Positions 19,496 through 30,064 are shown, counted from the stretch's first letter. The stretch is 64,000 nt of DNA from Ceratotherium simum simum (GCF_000283155.1 NW_004454166.1:4221994-4285993); one strand, 5' to 3'. Translations and numbers: made by a program. The notes: generated by a model not told the origin, from the letters alone.

Positions 19496-19989
19496 CAAAA
19501 CAGTGCCAAAATGAGTGGTCACTTGCCTGAAAAAATGAGGATTCCCAAGTACTAGCAATGCGAAGAAATCAATTGTAGCTGCCTGGAGGAAGCGTTCCAT
19601 TACCAACATTGACTTGTCCCTGTTGAGGAGTAAGGAGGCGGCCTAGATGGACAGGGTGTGAGGAATACACAGTCACGAGATGTCACCGAGATGACCAGCT
19701 TCCTAAACTCATCAGCCACTATACATGTCTACAGATCCATAAAGCACCCAAAAGACCATGGATCTCTCTCGTCACTTTGAAGCACTGGATAAAACTGAGA
19801 GGCTAGAAAGCCCACTTCTTCCAGTTGAGAGGTGTAACCTTGAAAGACAAGAAACTATGGGAGGTGGGCATTTGGCTACCTAGAGGCTGTGAGAATGAGA
19901 TGTTTGGGACTGTGATTGACAGGGGCTTTTGGAAAGGTACAAGGGAATCCTATCAGAATCACAAGATTCTTCATCAACCTGATAAGATA
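19496..19989. other. Unassigned stretch
   Basis: No repeat recognised. Short open frames only. Confidence 0.3.
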
Positions 19990-20110
19990 TTATTTTACAC
20001 AATACTTATTGAGCAGTTCAGCTGTGCCAAGTATTCTTCAAGGAGCTGAAATACAATGGTGAATAACACAGTCTGTGCCCTCACAGCCTTTACAATCACT
20101 TGCTTTAAGT
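19990..20110 (-). mobile_element. L2: L2 3' end
   Basis: ACAATACTTATTGAGCAGTT, GCTGTGCCAAGTATTCTTCA and AATGGTGAATAACACAGTCT with a TGCCCTCACAGCCTTTACAA phrase. Confidence 0.7.
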
Positions 20111-20329
20111 GAAAATTTTAAGGAAAAGGAAGAAAAATGTCAGGTAAATTCTAAACCAGATCATAACAGAGTTTCATACAGAAGACATAGGAAGTATCCA
20201 ACAGTGCTGAGAATCCAACAGGAAAGGCTATCTGTATATCCTTGGATATCTACATACCAATGCCCAGAATATGGGGATAAACAAAGTCACCCTAAAATGT
20301 TAACATTGACCAAGAATTATGAAGAACTT
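20111..20329. other. Unassigned stretch
   Basis: No repeat recognised. Confidence 0.3.
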
Positions 20330-20593
20330 AATAAGATCCGTGCACTAGTCCTGCTATCAACTGGCTTTAAACTTCCTCCCATCCTTCTCATCCTCCAAAG
20401 GCCATCAGAATGCTTTCTTAACTCAGACATACTTGTGATCATGTTACTCTCCAGCTCAAAACATTTGGTGACTCCCATTACCTAGTGCATGGTTTTCAAA
20501 GATCTTTATTATGTGGCCTCAATAAATCTTCCAAAGTGGTCTTCCAAAAACTCCATCCACAAAAGATCCCTTGCTCTAGCCACTCTATATCTT
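20330..20593 (+). mobile_element. L2: L2, 5' portion of a split copy
   Basis: GATCATGTTACTCTCCAGCT, CAAAACATTTGGTGACTCCC and CTTGCTCTAGCCACTCTATA are sense L2. Confidence 0.75.
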
Positions 20594-20792
20594 TGTTGTC
20601 CAATATGGCAACTTCTAGCCATATGTGACTTTTTACAGTTAAATTGATTAAAATTAAATTAAAGATTCAGTTCCTCAGTTGCACTAGCCACATTTAAAGT
20701 GCTCAATGGCCACAAGTAGCTAGTGACTACCATATCGAACAGCACAGATATAGAACATTTCCATCATCATAGAAATTTCTATCAGCCAGCAC
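20594..20792. mobile_element. hAT-type MITE inserted in L2
   Basis: TTGTCCAATATGGCAACTTC at one end and GAACATTTCCATCATCATAG then TTTCTATCAGCCAGCACTC at the other are inverted. The middle TTGCACTAGCCACATTTAAA is typical of this family. The L2 reading resumes after it. Related in sequence to the hAT at 54695-55349. Confidence 0.75.
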
Positions 20793-21160
20793 TCTCCTAG
20801 ACTAATCACCAATCTCTGAACACATTCTTCGATTTCTCACCTCTGTGCCTTTAGTCATTCTGGTCCTTTTGTCTAAAATGCCATTCCCCATCTCTACTTA
20901 TAAAAATTCTAGCCATCATTAAATTTTCAGTTCAAATGCTACTTCTTCCTCCAAGAAGCTTTCCTGAGTAAAAGTTACTCAGCTGTCCTCTGTGTTCCTT
21001 TGAGCTACTTGGAACTACTCTTTTGTCACTAATCATACCTTACCTTGTACTACGGTCCTTGTATAAGTAGCTGTCTCCTCCATCAGAAAGCAAGTTTTTT
21101 AAGGGGTTTGTATCTAGTAAAGTGTCTTCCACATAGTTTAGGGCCAAAAAACTTTTGGCT
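20793..21160 (+). mobile_element. L2: L2 3' portion (continuation)
   Basis: GTCTAAAATGCCATTCCCCA, TCAAATGCTACTTCTTCCTC, CAAGAAGCTTTCCTGAGTAA and a decayed CCATCAGAAAGCAAG block. Confidence 0.75.
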
Positions 21161-21242
21161 TTCTGTTGAATCTTGGTGAACTAACTAACTGACTAAAACG
21201 AAGCAATGGGAGATAAAAGCACAATACCCTAAGAAAGGAATG

Positions 21243-21758
21243 TGTGGTGGGCAGAATAATGATGCCCTGAAGATGTTCACGTCCTAATCCCCAGAACCTG
21301 TGAATATATCAGGTTACACGGCAGAGGAGAAATTAGGGTTGCAAGTGGAGTGAAGATTGCTAATCAGATGACTTTAAGACAGGAGAGTAGCCTAGATTAT
21401 CCAGGTGGGCCCAATGTACTCACAGGTTTCCTGAGAAGTGGAAAGGAGAGGCAGAAGAGAGAGAGCCAGAGAGACGGCAGTGTAAGAAAGACATAACCCG
21501 CCATTGCTGGCTTTGAAAATGGAGGAACGGTGTCATGAGCTAAGGAATGCAGGCAGCCTCTAGAAGCTAGAAAAGGCAAGGAAATGGATTCTTCGCAGAA
21601 CTTCCACCAGGAACGTAGCACTGCTGACACTTTGATTTTAACCCAGAGAGACCCATTTTGGACTTCTGACTTCCATAACTGGAAGATAATAAATTTGCAC
21701 TCGTTTAAGCCATTAAGTTTGCAGTAATTTGTTACAGCAGCCGTAGGAAACTAATACA
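21243..21758 (+). mobile_element. MLT1: MLT1 LTR
   Basis: TGTGGTGGGCAGAATAATG start, CACGTCCTAATCCCCAGAAC, CCTAGATTATCCAGGTGGGC, TTACAGCAGCCGTAGGAAAC and a CTAATACA end. The flanking pentamers GAATG and GAGGG are a weak duplication (3 of 5). Confidence 0.9.
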
Positions 21759-21789
21759 GAGGGGCAAAGGAATGTTATATGTCAAGATG

Positions 21790-21961
21790 CATGATTCCTG
21801 CATGGATCAAAACCCGACAATATTTGTATCATTCATCCAGCATTTTACCTCCAAACATTTGTCCTAAGAAAACAAGCAGAATTCTCGTGAAGGTTCATAT
21901 CAAGATGTTCACTTGCAGCATTATTTATTCCAGTAAAAAGTCCAATAAGAAGGGACTGATA
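21790..21961 (+). mobile_element. L1M: L1M 3' region, left half
   Basis: CACTTGCAGCATTATTTATT and CAAGATGTTCACTTGCAGC are the old L1 3' region; it resumes after the ERE with AGTATTATGTGGTCATTTAA. Confidence 0.65.
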
Positions 21962-22207
21962 GGGGCCAGCCCAATGGCGCAAGCGGTTAGGTGCCCGCTC
22001 TCCGCTGCGGCAGCCCGGGGTTCGCCTGTTGGGATCCCGGGCGCGCACAGACGCACTGCTTGTTAAGCCATGCTGTGGCGGCGTCCCATGTAAAGTGGAG
22101 GAAGATGGGCACGGATGTTAGCCCAGGGCCAGTCTTCCTCAGCAAAAAGAGGAGGATTGGCAGATGTTAGCAAAGGGCTGGTCCTCCTTACAAAAAAATA
22201 AAAAAAA
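21962..22207 (+). mobile_element. ERE: ERE SINE inserted in L1M
   Basis: GGGGCCAGCCCAATGGCGC head, GGGATCCCGGGCGCGCACAG, GGAGGAAGATGGGCACGGAT and an A-rich end. Duplication AGAAGGGACTGATA (21948-21961) against AGAAGGGATCGATA (22208-22221), 12 of 14. Confidence 0.96.
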
Positions 22208-22221
22208 AGAAGGGATCGATA

Positions 22222-22560
22222 GCCATCCACACGACACAGTATTATGTGGTCATTTAAAAATATCATTTCTTTGAAAAATATTTAGTGACATGGGAAAAAA
22301 TGATGATGATGTTTAACGAGCTGGATACAAAACAATATGTGATTGCAATTTTGTGAAAATTGAAGGAAATATACCAAAATGTTAACGATGGATTTTAAAA
22401 AAAATTTTTTAATGTTAATGATGATTATCTTTGTGGGAAAAGATTAGGGGAGATTTTTGGTTTTCTCTTTACACATTTCTGTATCTTCCAGGTGTTCTAT
22501 AATGAGCATGAATTACTTTTACAATCAGAAAAATAAACAATTTTTTTATATAAAGCAAGC
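22222..22560 (+). mobile_element. L1M: L1M 3' end, right half
   Basis: ACACAGTATTATGTGGTC, ATATACCAAAATGTTAACGA and TTACTTTTACAATCAGAAAA with an A-rich end are an old L1M 3' untranslated region. Confidence 0.75.
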
Positions 22561-22574
22561 CCCTCAGGTAACAA

Positions 22575-22990
22575 GAACCACAAAATTAATCATGCCTCGA
22601 CCGAGTAATCTCATTCATGAAAATATATCCTAAGGAAATAATTCAAAACAAGAAAAAATCTTATAAGTAAAAAGGCTTTTATAACAATGTTACAATAGTT
22701 TAAAATTCGAAGCAACCTGAATATCCAGCAATTGAATTACGATAAAGCAAATTATATTTGCTTGATAGAATATTGGGAAGTCATAAAAATAATACAAAGA
22801 CTATCTAGAAATACAGAAACTACAGAATAATATGAAGTAAAGAGCTCAAGCACAAAACACAACATGTCTACAATTATAATACTCCACTTACATGCGGATC
22901 AAGATGGGAAGAAGAGATAGAAATTATAAATAGCCGCTATGTTAAAGAAAAGGGGTTCTGGGAGCAATTTGTATCAAGTCGTTTCGATAA
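22575..22990 (+). mobile_element. L1M: Second L1M 3' fragment
   Basis: CCTAAGGAAATAATTCAAAA, AAGCAACCTGAATATCCAGC and ATATTGGGAAGTCATAAAAA are older L1 3' sequence directly after the first copy. Confidence 0.6.
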
Positions 22991-23364
22991 TAAATACAAC
23001 TATTTGATAAAGACACACACCAGCATGTAAATCAAGAAACCTGAGGATTAAAGACTGGTTAAGAGCATTGGAATAATGACAAATCTATAATAGATGCAAG
23101 AAAGGACACCAGAGACCACCCACACAGGGAAGTGTATTTTCATTTTTCTATCCAGCAAATATTTATTGAGCCTGTTTCTTCACATATTAATAGAACTGTA
23201 ATGAAAAACAAGGGAATGACAAACACAAAATTTAGAGTTTGAGTTACCCTTGGGGAAGTCAAAGGATTCCATTGAGGAGGGGAACACAGAGTTTCGTAGG
23301 GATTGATCACTTCTTAAAATATTTCTTAAATTGGGTACATGGATGTTCTTTTCACTATTCTTCT
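22991..23364. other. Unassigned stretch
   Basis: One L2/MIR tail (TCCAGCAAATATTTATTGAG near 23151); otherwise nothing recognised. Confidence 0.35.
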
Positions 23365-23440
23365 GATATACCACAAGTGCTTACAATAGTGCTTGGCACG
23401 TATTGGCTCACACAAGAAATTATTTGTAGAATGAAACTTT
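23365..23440 (+). mobile_element. L2: L2/MIR 3' tail
   Basis: TTACAATAGTGCTTGGCACG, TATTGGCTCACACAAGAAAT and TGTAGAATGAA. Confidence 0.55.
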
Positions 23441-23454
23441 TCGGCGGCTCTATA

Positions 23455-23780
23455 AATAAAGCTTAGACTCTTTGCTGTGGCGTACAGAGCTCTTCAAGAA
23501 TATCTTTGACTTCCCACCTAGCCTACAATCCCTTTTGTTCATTATTCACCAAACACACAGGACTTTTTGGTGCCTCTGAGACTTTGTCCATCAGTTTCTT
23601 CTGCCTGGAATGTTCTTCTTCACCTTCTGCAGCCCCTAATCTCAAGGCCAAGTTCACCATACTGGCTTTGCAAAACCTTGCTCATCTCCCTAAATGCTTT
23701 CTCCTCTGTGTTCCTGTGGTGTTTTCCTTATCTAGTGCGTTAGAACCTGACTTGCACAAATCTCTGAGAATCTCTCACAT
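23455..23780 (+). mobile_element. L2: L2 fragment
   Basis: AAAGCTTAGACTCTTTGCTG, TGTCCATCAGTTTCTTCTGC, CTGGAATGTTCTTCTTCACC and GCAAAACCTTGCTCATCTCC follow the L2 3' UTR order. Confidence 0.7.
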
Positions 23781-23789
23781 TAATGCTTT

Positions 23790-23970
23790 ACTGCTTACAA
23801 AGTCCTCTTAGCTCCATTATACTTGCATTATCACTGTGAGTTAGTCTTCATTAGCCCACTTAACAGATGCAAAGTCTGAGCTTCCAAAGGTCACATGACT
23901 TGCTGCTTTCACAGCTGTTAAGTGAAAGAGCAGGACTTGAACACTGGTTTTCAGACTCACACAGCCTCTG
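23790..23970 (-). mobile_element. MIR: MIR fragment
   Basis: TTAGCCCACTTAACAGATGC, TTCCAAAGGTCACATGACTT and GCAGGACTTGAACACTGGTT. Confidence 0.65.
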
Positions 23971-24264
23971 AAGGGACAGGGCTGCCAGGGCACAAGACGG
24001 CGGAAAGAGGTAAGGGGATAAAACTGAAATCTAGCAATACAGTCAGCATTTATAAGATGAGAAAGGGCATTTTCACGGGAATTAAGATAGGCCACAAATC
24101 CAGAATAGTTAAGAGACATATGTTATACCTGTGAAAATAGAAGTTATAATTGGCTAAAAGAATGACCACAAAATTAAAAAAAAAAAAGTCAAATGAACAC
24201 AACAGCTTGGGCCTACATCTTACCAGGAGATTCCAAAATAGCAGACTATCTATAAAGTAGGAAA
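23971..24264. other. Unassigned stretch
   Basis: No repeat recognised; an A12 run lies near 24177-24188. Confidence 0.3.
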
Positions 24265-24280
24265 CTTGTCTGATTTTTCT

Positions 24281-24547
24281 TTTTTTTCTTTTCTTTTCTC
24301 TCTGGTTTTTTTTTTTTTTTTTGATGAGGAAGATTGGCCCTGAGCTAACTTCTGTTGCCAATCTTCCTCTTTTTCTGAGCAAGATTAGCCCTGGGCTAAC
24401 ATGTGCCCATCTTCCACTATTTTTTATCTGGGACGCCACCACAGCATGGCTTGATGAGTGGTGCATAGGTCTGTGCCCGGGATCTGGACCTGCGAACCCC
24501 AGGTGGCAAAGTGGGCGCACTTAACCACTACGTCACCAGGCCAGCCT
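24281..24547 (-). mobile_element. ERE: ERE SINE (reverse)
   Basis: A T-rich tail then GATGAGGAAGATTGGCCCTG, CTCTTTTTCTGAGCAAGATT, CATCTTCCACTATTTTTTAT and GTCACCAGGCCAGCC. Perfect 16-bp duplication CTTGTCTGATTTTTCT at 24265-24280 and 24548-24563. Confidence 0.96.
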
Positions 24548-24554
24548 CTTGTCT

Positions 24555-24645
24555 GATTTTTCTTTGATTCCAAGTACCTAGAATAAAGCCTGGCACTAAA
24601 ATGGGACTCAATACATGTTGAATTATTTAATTAATGAAAGAATGT
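24555..24645 (+). mobile_element. L2: L2 3' tail
   Basis: AAGTACCTAGAATAAAGCCT, GGCACTAAAATGGGACTCAA and a TACATGTTGAATTATTTAAT end. Confidence 0.6.
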
Positions 24646-25168
24646 GCTATTAGCAAGCACAGTAGTTTTTAGCTTTTCTGCAACTGTTTCTCCTCAATCA
24701 CTTGGCCCTTTCATTCAGGTGGACTGAACATGAATTTCTTATGTTTTATTAATTTCTTTATGTTTTAATAACTCAGATCCTAAAGCACTTCTCCAATGCT
24801 CAAAATCCAAACAAAATATTCATCTGTTTGAACCAAATCACAAGTCTTTAGGCAGTAAAGTGGATTTAGAAGTTGTTAGACAGCAGACATCTACTCTATC
24901 TTTTATACTATCTTTAACATTTAAAACACGCACAATGCCTGATTTGAAATACCCACAAAAAAATTCTCACGCCTAAAAGTCACAGATCCAAAGAACAGAA
25001 AATCTGCAAACCAGGAAACCTTGACCTGCTATGTAGAAATGGCTCTGATGAAACCAACACTAATATGGAACAAAAAGACTCCTTTGAAAAAACCCAAGAG
25101 CTTTGGAAACCATCCCATCAAACACCAACGGCTATCCACTTTATAAGTTGATCATAGAAAACACCTTT
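24646..25168. other. Unassigned AT-rich stretch
   Basis: No repeat recognised. A local double, TTATGTTTTATTAATTTC then TTTATGTTTTAATAAC, lies near 24738-24772. Confidence 0.35.
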
Positions 25169-25247
25169 TTGGAAAATTAGTCATTGAACAAATTAGCCTT
25201 TAGCGAATTGGTTTTTTGCAAACTAATTCTTGGAGAATTGACCAGCC
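25169..25247. repeat. Degenerate 16-bp-period AATT array
   Basis: Five consecutive units of 15-16 bp: TTGGAAAATTAGTCAT, TGAACAAATTAGCCTT, TAGCGAATTGGTTTTT, TGCAAACTAATTCTT and GGAGAATTGACCAGCC. They share an AATT or TAAT centre followed by a G/C-T-T stretch. This type of array sits at the ends of some old DNA transposons; no family was assigned. Confidence 0.55.
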
Positions 25248-25619
25248 AAGTTTGGATACTGGGACTAGGCACTGTGTGGGGGTTTCACAGTCTGGCCCAT
25301 TGATGCAATCTGTAGTTTTCGACTGACCACGGTTCTGGGATACATTTCAGGCAAAGAATAGGTCTAGGTTCAGATAAATTGATTAAAAGGCAGTGAACAC
25401 AATAAGAAAAGATTTACAGGATATGTCAAGGGGTGCCTATCCTGGAATGGGCTAAGGGTCTTGCCCCTACTGCCTCCTTTCTGTGCCCCATTGTACATCA
25501 TCATTTAGCCAGGGAGAGGAGGATGTGGACAGCAATCCCTCTCAAAGAACTAGGGTGGATCGCCCGTATTACAGTTCATATGTGCATTTACTCCAATGGG
25601 TTCTGCCATCCCCAGGCCC
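25248..25619. other. Unassigned stretch
   Basis: It may be the body of the element ended by the 16-bp array; no repeat recognised. Confidence 0.3.
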
Positions 25620-25775
25620 AAACCACATTCATTCATTTTCTCACTTAATAAGTACTTATCAAGTGTCTATACCCTGTTCCGGGGCTGGGAATATGGTAGT
25701 GAACAAGACAGGCAAGGTCTGGGTTCTTACTAAGCTTACATTCTAGAAGGAGGATATGATAATAAGAAAATATCA
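25620..25775 (-). mobile_element. L2: L2 3' end
   Basis: TTCATTCATTTTCTCACTTA, ATATGGTAGTGAACAAGACA and AAGCTTACATTCTAGAAGGA. Confidence 0.75.
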
Positions 25776-25985
25776 GAGACTGGGAAAGTTGAAACCCCCA
25801 GAAGTCTTTGCTACTGTGTCAACAAAGTGTTTAATCTTCATTCCATCTCCCAGTGACATCAGACAAACACTTGCCATTAAACTAGACCAAGTGGCAGACC
25901 TATGCGGATGCTCAGCAGTCTGGAAGAATTTGATTATGGGGGGTGGACAGGGGAGAATTTCTCTATTTTGTCCAATTTCTAAATG
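25776..25985. other. Unassigned stretch
   Basis: No repeat recognised. Confidence 0.3.
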
Positions 25986-26220
25986 GAAACTCACAGTGTT
26001 TGACGAATAATGAATGTGAATAATTAATGCATTTGAGAAAGGAAAATTCTTTCCTGTCAGTTACCTATCTTGGAGATTACACATCCATCACTCCTTCCCC
26101 CAGGGGCTAGACTCATCTCCATAGAAACTGGGGGCAACCCAGAATGTTAATTATGCCTCAATGCCAGATTTCCCCACTCAGAACGTGACTCACCAGAAGA
26201 CCTTCCAGGGCTAACTTGTT
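25986..26220. promoter_or_regulatory. Candidate conserved non-coding element
   Basis: Repeat-free to the eye, with GTGAATAATTAATGCATTTG at 26015-26034 and GTTAATTATGCCTCAATGCC at 26145-26164, both homeodomain-like. Inference from composition only. Confidence 0.2.
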
Positions 26221-26409
26221 CTAAAAAGTAGAAAATTTATTTTATCTGCCATATTTTTTAAAGCCCCAAATAATGAAGTATCTTAATAAGCCTAAGAAAC
26301 TATCGAAAGAATGACTCTATGTGCACACACACTTGGGAAAGTATTGCGTAGAAACACATGCATCCTCTGGGAAAGAGGCTGAATGGAAGAGATGGATCCT
26401 TGATCCATT

Positions 26410-26515
26410 CATGACATAAGTGCCAGCACCTAGAACAATGTAGCACATAGTAGATGCTCATTGAATATTGTTGTTACTGTTGAATGTTATGTTGAATGCT
26501 GTTGAATGAACTACC
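26410..26515 (+). mobile_element. L2: L2/MIR 3' tail
   Basis: AGCACCTAGAACAATGTAGC, ACATAGTAGATGCTCATTGA and repeated TGTTGAATG. Confidence 0.65.
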
Positions 26516-26564
26516 AATTCTGTGCTGTAAGGATATAACAATTCTCATTTTTATGGTAACATGG

Positions 26565-26640
26565 TACACAATGTCGTTTTTATACACCTTATTTCATTTA
26601 TTCCTTATAACAACCTGAAAAATAGGAAATAGGTATTGGT
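26565..26640 (-). mobile_element. MIR: MIR, first half of a split copy
   Basis: TATACACCTTATTTCATTTA, TTCCTTATAACAACCTGAAA and AATAGGTATTG. Confidence 0.65.
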
Positions 26641-26945
26641 TCACAATATACTATCCATAATTTTTTTAAACTCTAAAAACCAAAAGTTTGGGGGGAATTC
26701 ATACAATTACAAAGCCTGATTTGAGCTGAAATGAACCTTGTCACAGTCTTTATCCTATTTACTTGAATATCAATAAATTTTGCAGCAGAAATATTAATGT
26801 ATTTGCTTTTGGAGGGCTGCCCTTGTCCTGCTGGGTTTGTTTTGCTCTACATACATCATATGTACCGTATCGCTTTTCTAAAATCTGAAAAGTTCTCAAT
26901 TCCAAAACATATCTTGCCCCAAGAATTTTGGTTGGAAAGATCACG
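26641..26945. mobile_element. Tigger-like DNA transposon fragment splitting the MIR
   Basis: ATCTGAAAAGTTCTCAATTC, CCAAAACATATCTTGCCCCA and AGAATTTTGGTTGGAAAGAT resemble a TcMar/Tigger terminal region; its arms lie on both sides of one MIR. Family not confirmed. Confidence 0.5.
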
Positions 26946-26949
26946 GACT

Positions 26950-27100
26950 CACATTGTCATCCCAATTTTATAACTGGGATTCTTTGGCTCAGGAAAGTTA
27001 AGCAATTTACCCAAGATCATAGAGCTAGTAGGTAGGTACTTAAACCAAAATCCCCTGAAGCTAAATCTTTGGGCTTTTTTGCCCACTACACTAAAACTTC
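26950..27100 (-). mobile_element. MIR: MIR, second half of the split copy
   Basis: CCAATTTTATAACTGGGATT, AGCAATTTACCCAAGATCAT and TTGCCCACTACACTAAAAC. Confidence 0.7.
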
Positions 27101-27512
27101 AAATAGTCTGAAATTGAGTATTAGATAATTGTCTATCCTTTTAACATAAAAGAGGTAAATTGATCAGAAGCAGCACAGACTTGGTCAGTGCAGCAGAAAC
27201 TGAGGAGTAGCAAATGGCCTAGGGTCTCTAAGTGAGGGCTGTCACATGTGGAGAGACCTCAACTCCCTGAAGGAAATTACGTCTGAACCTTAATCTCATT
27301 CCTCAGTGCCTAAAGTGCACGTGAAACAGGAGCTGACCAATGGTTGTCCTGTAGACTTCTTTAAATAAGTCAGATGTGACCTAATATGATACTATAATGT
27401 CACATCCATTTCTTTCTAAGCATAGGTCTTTTATTTGAAGGTAAATGATACCCAGATCTCTCTTTTAGGGAGCAAGAATAAGAAGACAAAATTATAAGGT
27501 TGGTACTTGTGT
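27101..27512. other. Unassigned stretch
   Basis: No repeat recognised. Confidence 0.3.
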
Positions 27513-27877
27513 CAGTCAGGATAGTCTAGGTTATGCTGCCGTAACCATCAATCCACAAGGCTCTGTGGCTTAAAGCAACAAAGGTTTGTTTCTGTCCACA
27601 TTACATACCCATTACAAGAAATCAGGAGAGGCTACTCTCATTGTAATCGCTCTGGGATCCAGGATGACAATGTAGCCACTATTTCAAATATTACCAGTGG
27701 CCTGACAGAGGGAAAGAGAAGGCAACAGAACACGCACTGTCTCTTTAAGTTTCTGCCCCAGAGTGATACAGTGTCACTTCCACTTACACAGTTCATTGGT
27801 CAAAGTAAGTCATCTAGTCACACCTACATCAAATGGGCAGGAAGTACAAAATTTACGACTTCCAAGGTTTTCAATAA
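27513..27877 (-). mobile_element. Old ERVL/MaLR-type LTR, cut by the gap
   Basis: GTCAGTCAGGATAGTCTAGG start, TGTGGCTTAAAGCAACAAAG, GCCTGACAGAGGGAAAGAGA and TGTCACTTCCACTTACACAG. The right end reaches the N gap. Exact subfamily not determined. Confidence 0.6.
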
Positions 27878-27977
27878 NNNNNNNNNNNNNNNNNNNNNNN
27901 NNNNNNNNNNNNNNNNNNNNNNNNNNNNNNNNNNNNNNNNNNNNNNNNNNNNNNNNNNNNNNNNNNNNNNNNNNNNN
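27878..27977. other. Assembly gap of exactly 100 N
   Basis: A round-number placeholder; the true gap length is unknown. The 76 bp on each side are identical (see finding). Confidence 0.98.
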
Positions 27978-28053
27978 AAAGTAAGTCATCTAGTCACACC
28001 TACATCAAATGGGCAGGAAGTACAAAATTTACGACTTCCAAGGTTTTCAATAA
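27978..28053 (-). other. Exact repeat of 27802-27877
   Basis: All 76 bases after the gap equal the 76 bases before it. They are the end of the LTR at 27513; a duplicated contig end is the simplest reading. Confidence 0.9.
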
Positions 28054-28059
28054 GTTTGC

Positions 28060-28280
28060 CTACTCAACACATAGTGTCTTGAGTGCCTGCTAGTGCTAAG
28101 CACTGTTCTATGCATTGCGGATAAAAAAAAAATTGTATTGAGTGCTACGAAGAAAAACAAAGCAGGATAAGGGGTGGGGAGGAAGAGGTGAAAAGCAAGT
28201 CCGGGGAAGGATTCTCTGAATAAGAGACCTGGAAGAATTGAGGGAGGGAGCGGGGTAAGGGAGATTCTGCCTTTAAGGCC
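28060..28280 (-). mobile_element. L2: L2 fragment
   Basis: TACTCAACACATAGTGTCTT, CTAAGCACTGTTCTATGCAT and AATAAGAGACCTGGAAGAAT, with an A9 run in the middle. Confidence 0.7.
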
Positions 28281-28554
28281 AAAACAAGACACAAAGAATT
28301 CAAATCCCAGGAAAATCCAGAATGATTCCTAAAATAGAGACAGAGAGGTGAGACATCAACAGTCTGCATCTGTGGAGCTGAAATAGTTGGGCCTTTCTCT
28401 TCAAGCCCCGTAAGACAGCGTCCCACTTCCTTCTTTTTCTGACTGAAACAACACACACCACAGAACACTTCTTCTTCCCCATGGTGAAGCAACATGCAAT
28501 AGCATTTTACTTCAGAAGAGGAAAGCTGTCAACAAGTGTTCTGTAAACAAAGTT
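28281..28554. other. Unassigned stretch
   Basis: No repeat recognised; short overlapping open frames on the minus strand carry no domain. Confidence 0.3.
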
Positions 28555-28790
28555 ATCCACCATTTATTGAGCAAAATCTATACTTCAGGAAGGGTCCTAG
28601 GCGTTTCAGCTACTTTATTTCACTGAAAATAGTTGTTGTGAAAAGGATAAGATATATAGGATTATTATCACCATTTTGCAAATGAAACAGCTGTAGAGAG
28701 GTAACTGACTTTCTGGAAAGGTGTGCAGATTTTTTGTGGTGAAGATAGAGTCTGATTCTCAAGTCTGTGCTCTAAATTACCATGAAACAT
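28555..28790 (-). mobile_element. MIR: MIR SINE, near full length
   Basis: CCATTTATTGAGCAAAATCT, TTATCACCATTTTGCAAATG, GAGGTAACTGACTTTCTGGA and TCAAGTCTGTGCTCTAAATT. Confidence 0.8.
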
Positions 28791-28984
28791 TGTAAACTTT
28801 AGCTGTTTGGGAAGGAAAACTTGTGAAAATCCATGTCCATATGAATTCTTATTTGATCATTTAAAGATGGAATTGCCCTTGTAACAGGAAAAAGGAACAT
28901 TATTTAGGCCTCTTTGCTAAGGTGTCGTCTACAATGGTAATCAGGCCTTCTTACAGGTAAGACTGAACCCACGGTTCCTTCTTC

Positions 28985-29335
28985 ACACCTTCAGATATTC
29001 ATCCAAAGGTCACCTTCTCCGTGAAGTTCCCCTGACTACTCTATTTAAAATTGCAATGCCTTCTCCTCAGCACTGCCTACCTCCCTCTCCTCCGGCTTTG
29101 TTTCTCCCATAGCTCTTAAGGCCTTCTTATACACCCTTATGTACCACATACATGAGTTATTTGTTCGCTGTTTGTCACCCATGCCCAGAAAGCAAACTCC
29201 ATGAGTGCAGAAAATACATGCTTTTTTTTAAATCACTTTTATTTCCCCCCGGAGCATAGAAATGCTCCTTACACTCAGTCATTAAGAATGAATGGTCTGA
29301 ATGAATGAATGGATGAATGAATGAAAGGATTCAGA
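28985..29335 (+). mobile_element. L2: L2 3' end
   Basis: CACCTTCTCCGTGAAGTTCC, CTGACTACTCTATTTAAAAT, GCAAACTCCATGAGTGCAGA and an ATGAATGAATG tail with an (ATGA)n expansion at 29299-29325. Confidence 0.85.
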
Positions 29336-29484
29336 GAACAAACTCTTACTTGAGCAAGAGTTCTTTATCTGGGGTACGTTAATGCGCTTGGGGAAATCTG
29401 CTTATGCCTTAACATTATATGCAATTGTGTGGGGAGAAGAATGTATTTGTGTGTGTAGTCAGAGTCTCAAAGAAGGCAATAACC

Positions 29485-29895
29485 CATGTGGTATATCCAT
29501 ACAATGGAATATTATTCAGAAAGGAATGAACACTGACACATGCTACAACGTGGTTGAAGCTTAGAAACATTACACTAAGTGAAAGAAGCCAGACACAAAA
29601 GGTCACATACTGTATGATTCCATTTATATGAAATGTCCAGAATAGGCAAACTTATACAGACAGAAAGCAGTTCAGTGGTTACCTGGGGCAGGACGGGGAG
29701 TGGGGGCCAGAATGGGGAGCAACTGCTTAATGGATATGGAGTTTTCTTTTGGAGTGATAAAAATGTTCTGGAACTAGATAGAGTTGATGGTTTTAAAACA
29801 TTGTGAATATACTAAATGCCACTGAATTATACTCTTTAAAATCTTTAAAATGGCAAATTTTGTGTTATGTGTATTTTACCACAATTTTTAAAAAT
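29485..29895 (+). mobile_element. L1M: L1M 3' end
   Basis: ATCCATACAATGGAATATTA, AAAGAAGCCAGACACAAAAG, TATGATTCCATTTATATGAA, GGGAGCAACTGCTTAATGGA and TATTTTACCACAATTTTTAA are the old L1 3' end. Confidence 0.85.
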
Positions 29896-30064
29896 GAACC
29901 ACTTTGTGAATAAGGGAAAGAAACAGATGACAAAGACGAGGCCAATCACGTCATACATCTAACAGGATGGATGGTGGAGTCTAAGTCTGAAAAGTTGTTG
30001 GTTGCAATCAAACACTTTAATAATATCTGGAATTGCCATATTTATAATACGAGGAATAACAACA

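Noticed and set aside
27763..28082. Open frames crossing the N gap
   Set aside because: They run through 100 undefined bases and through duplicated contig ends; meaningless.
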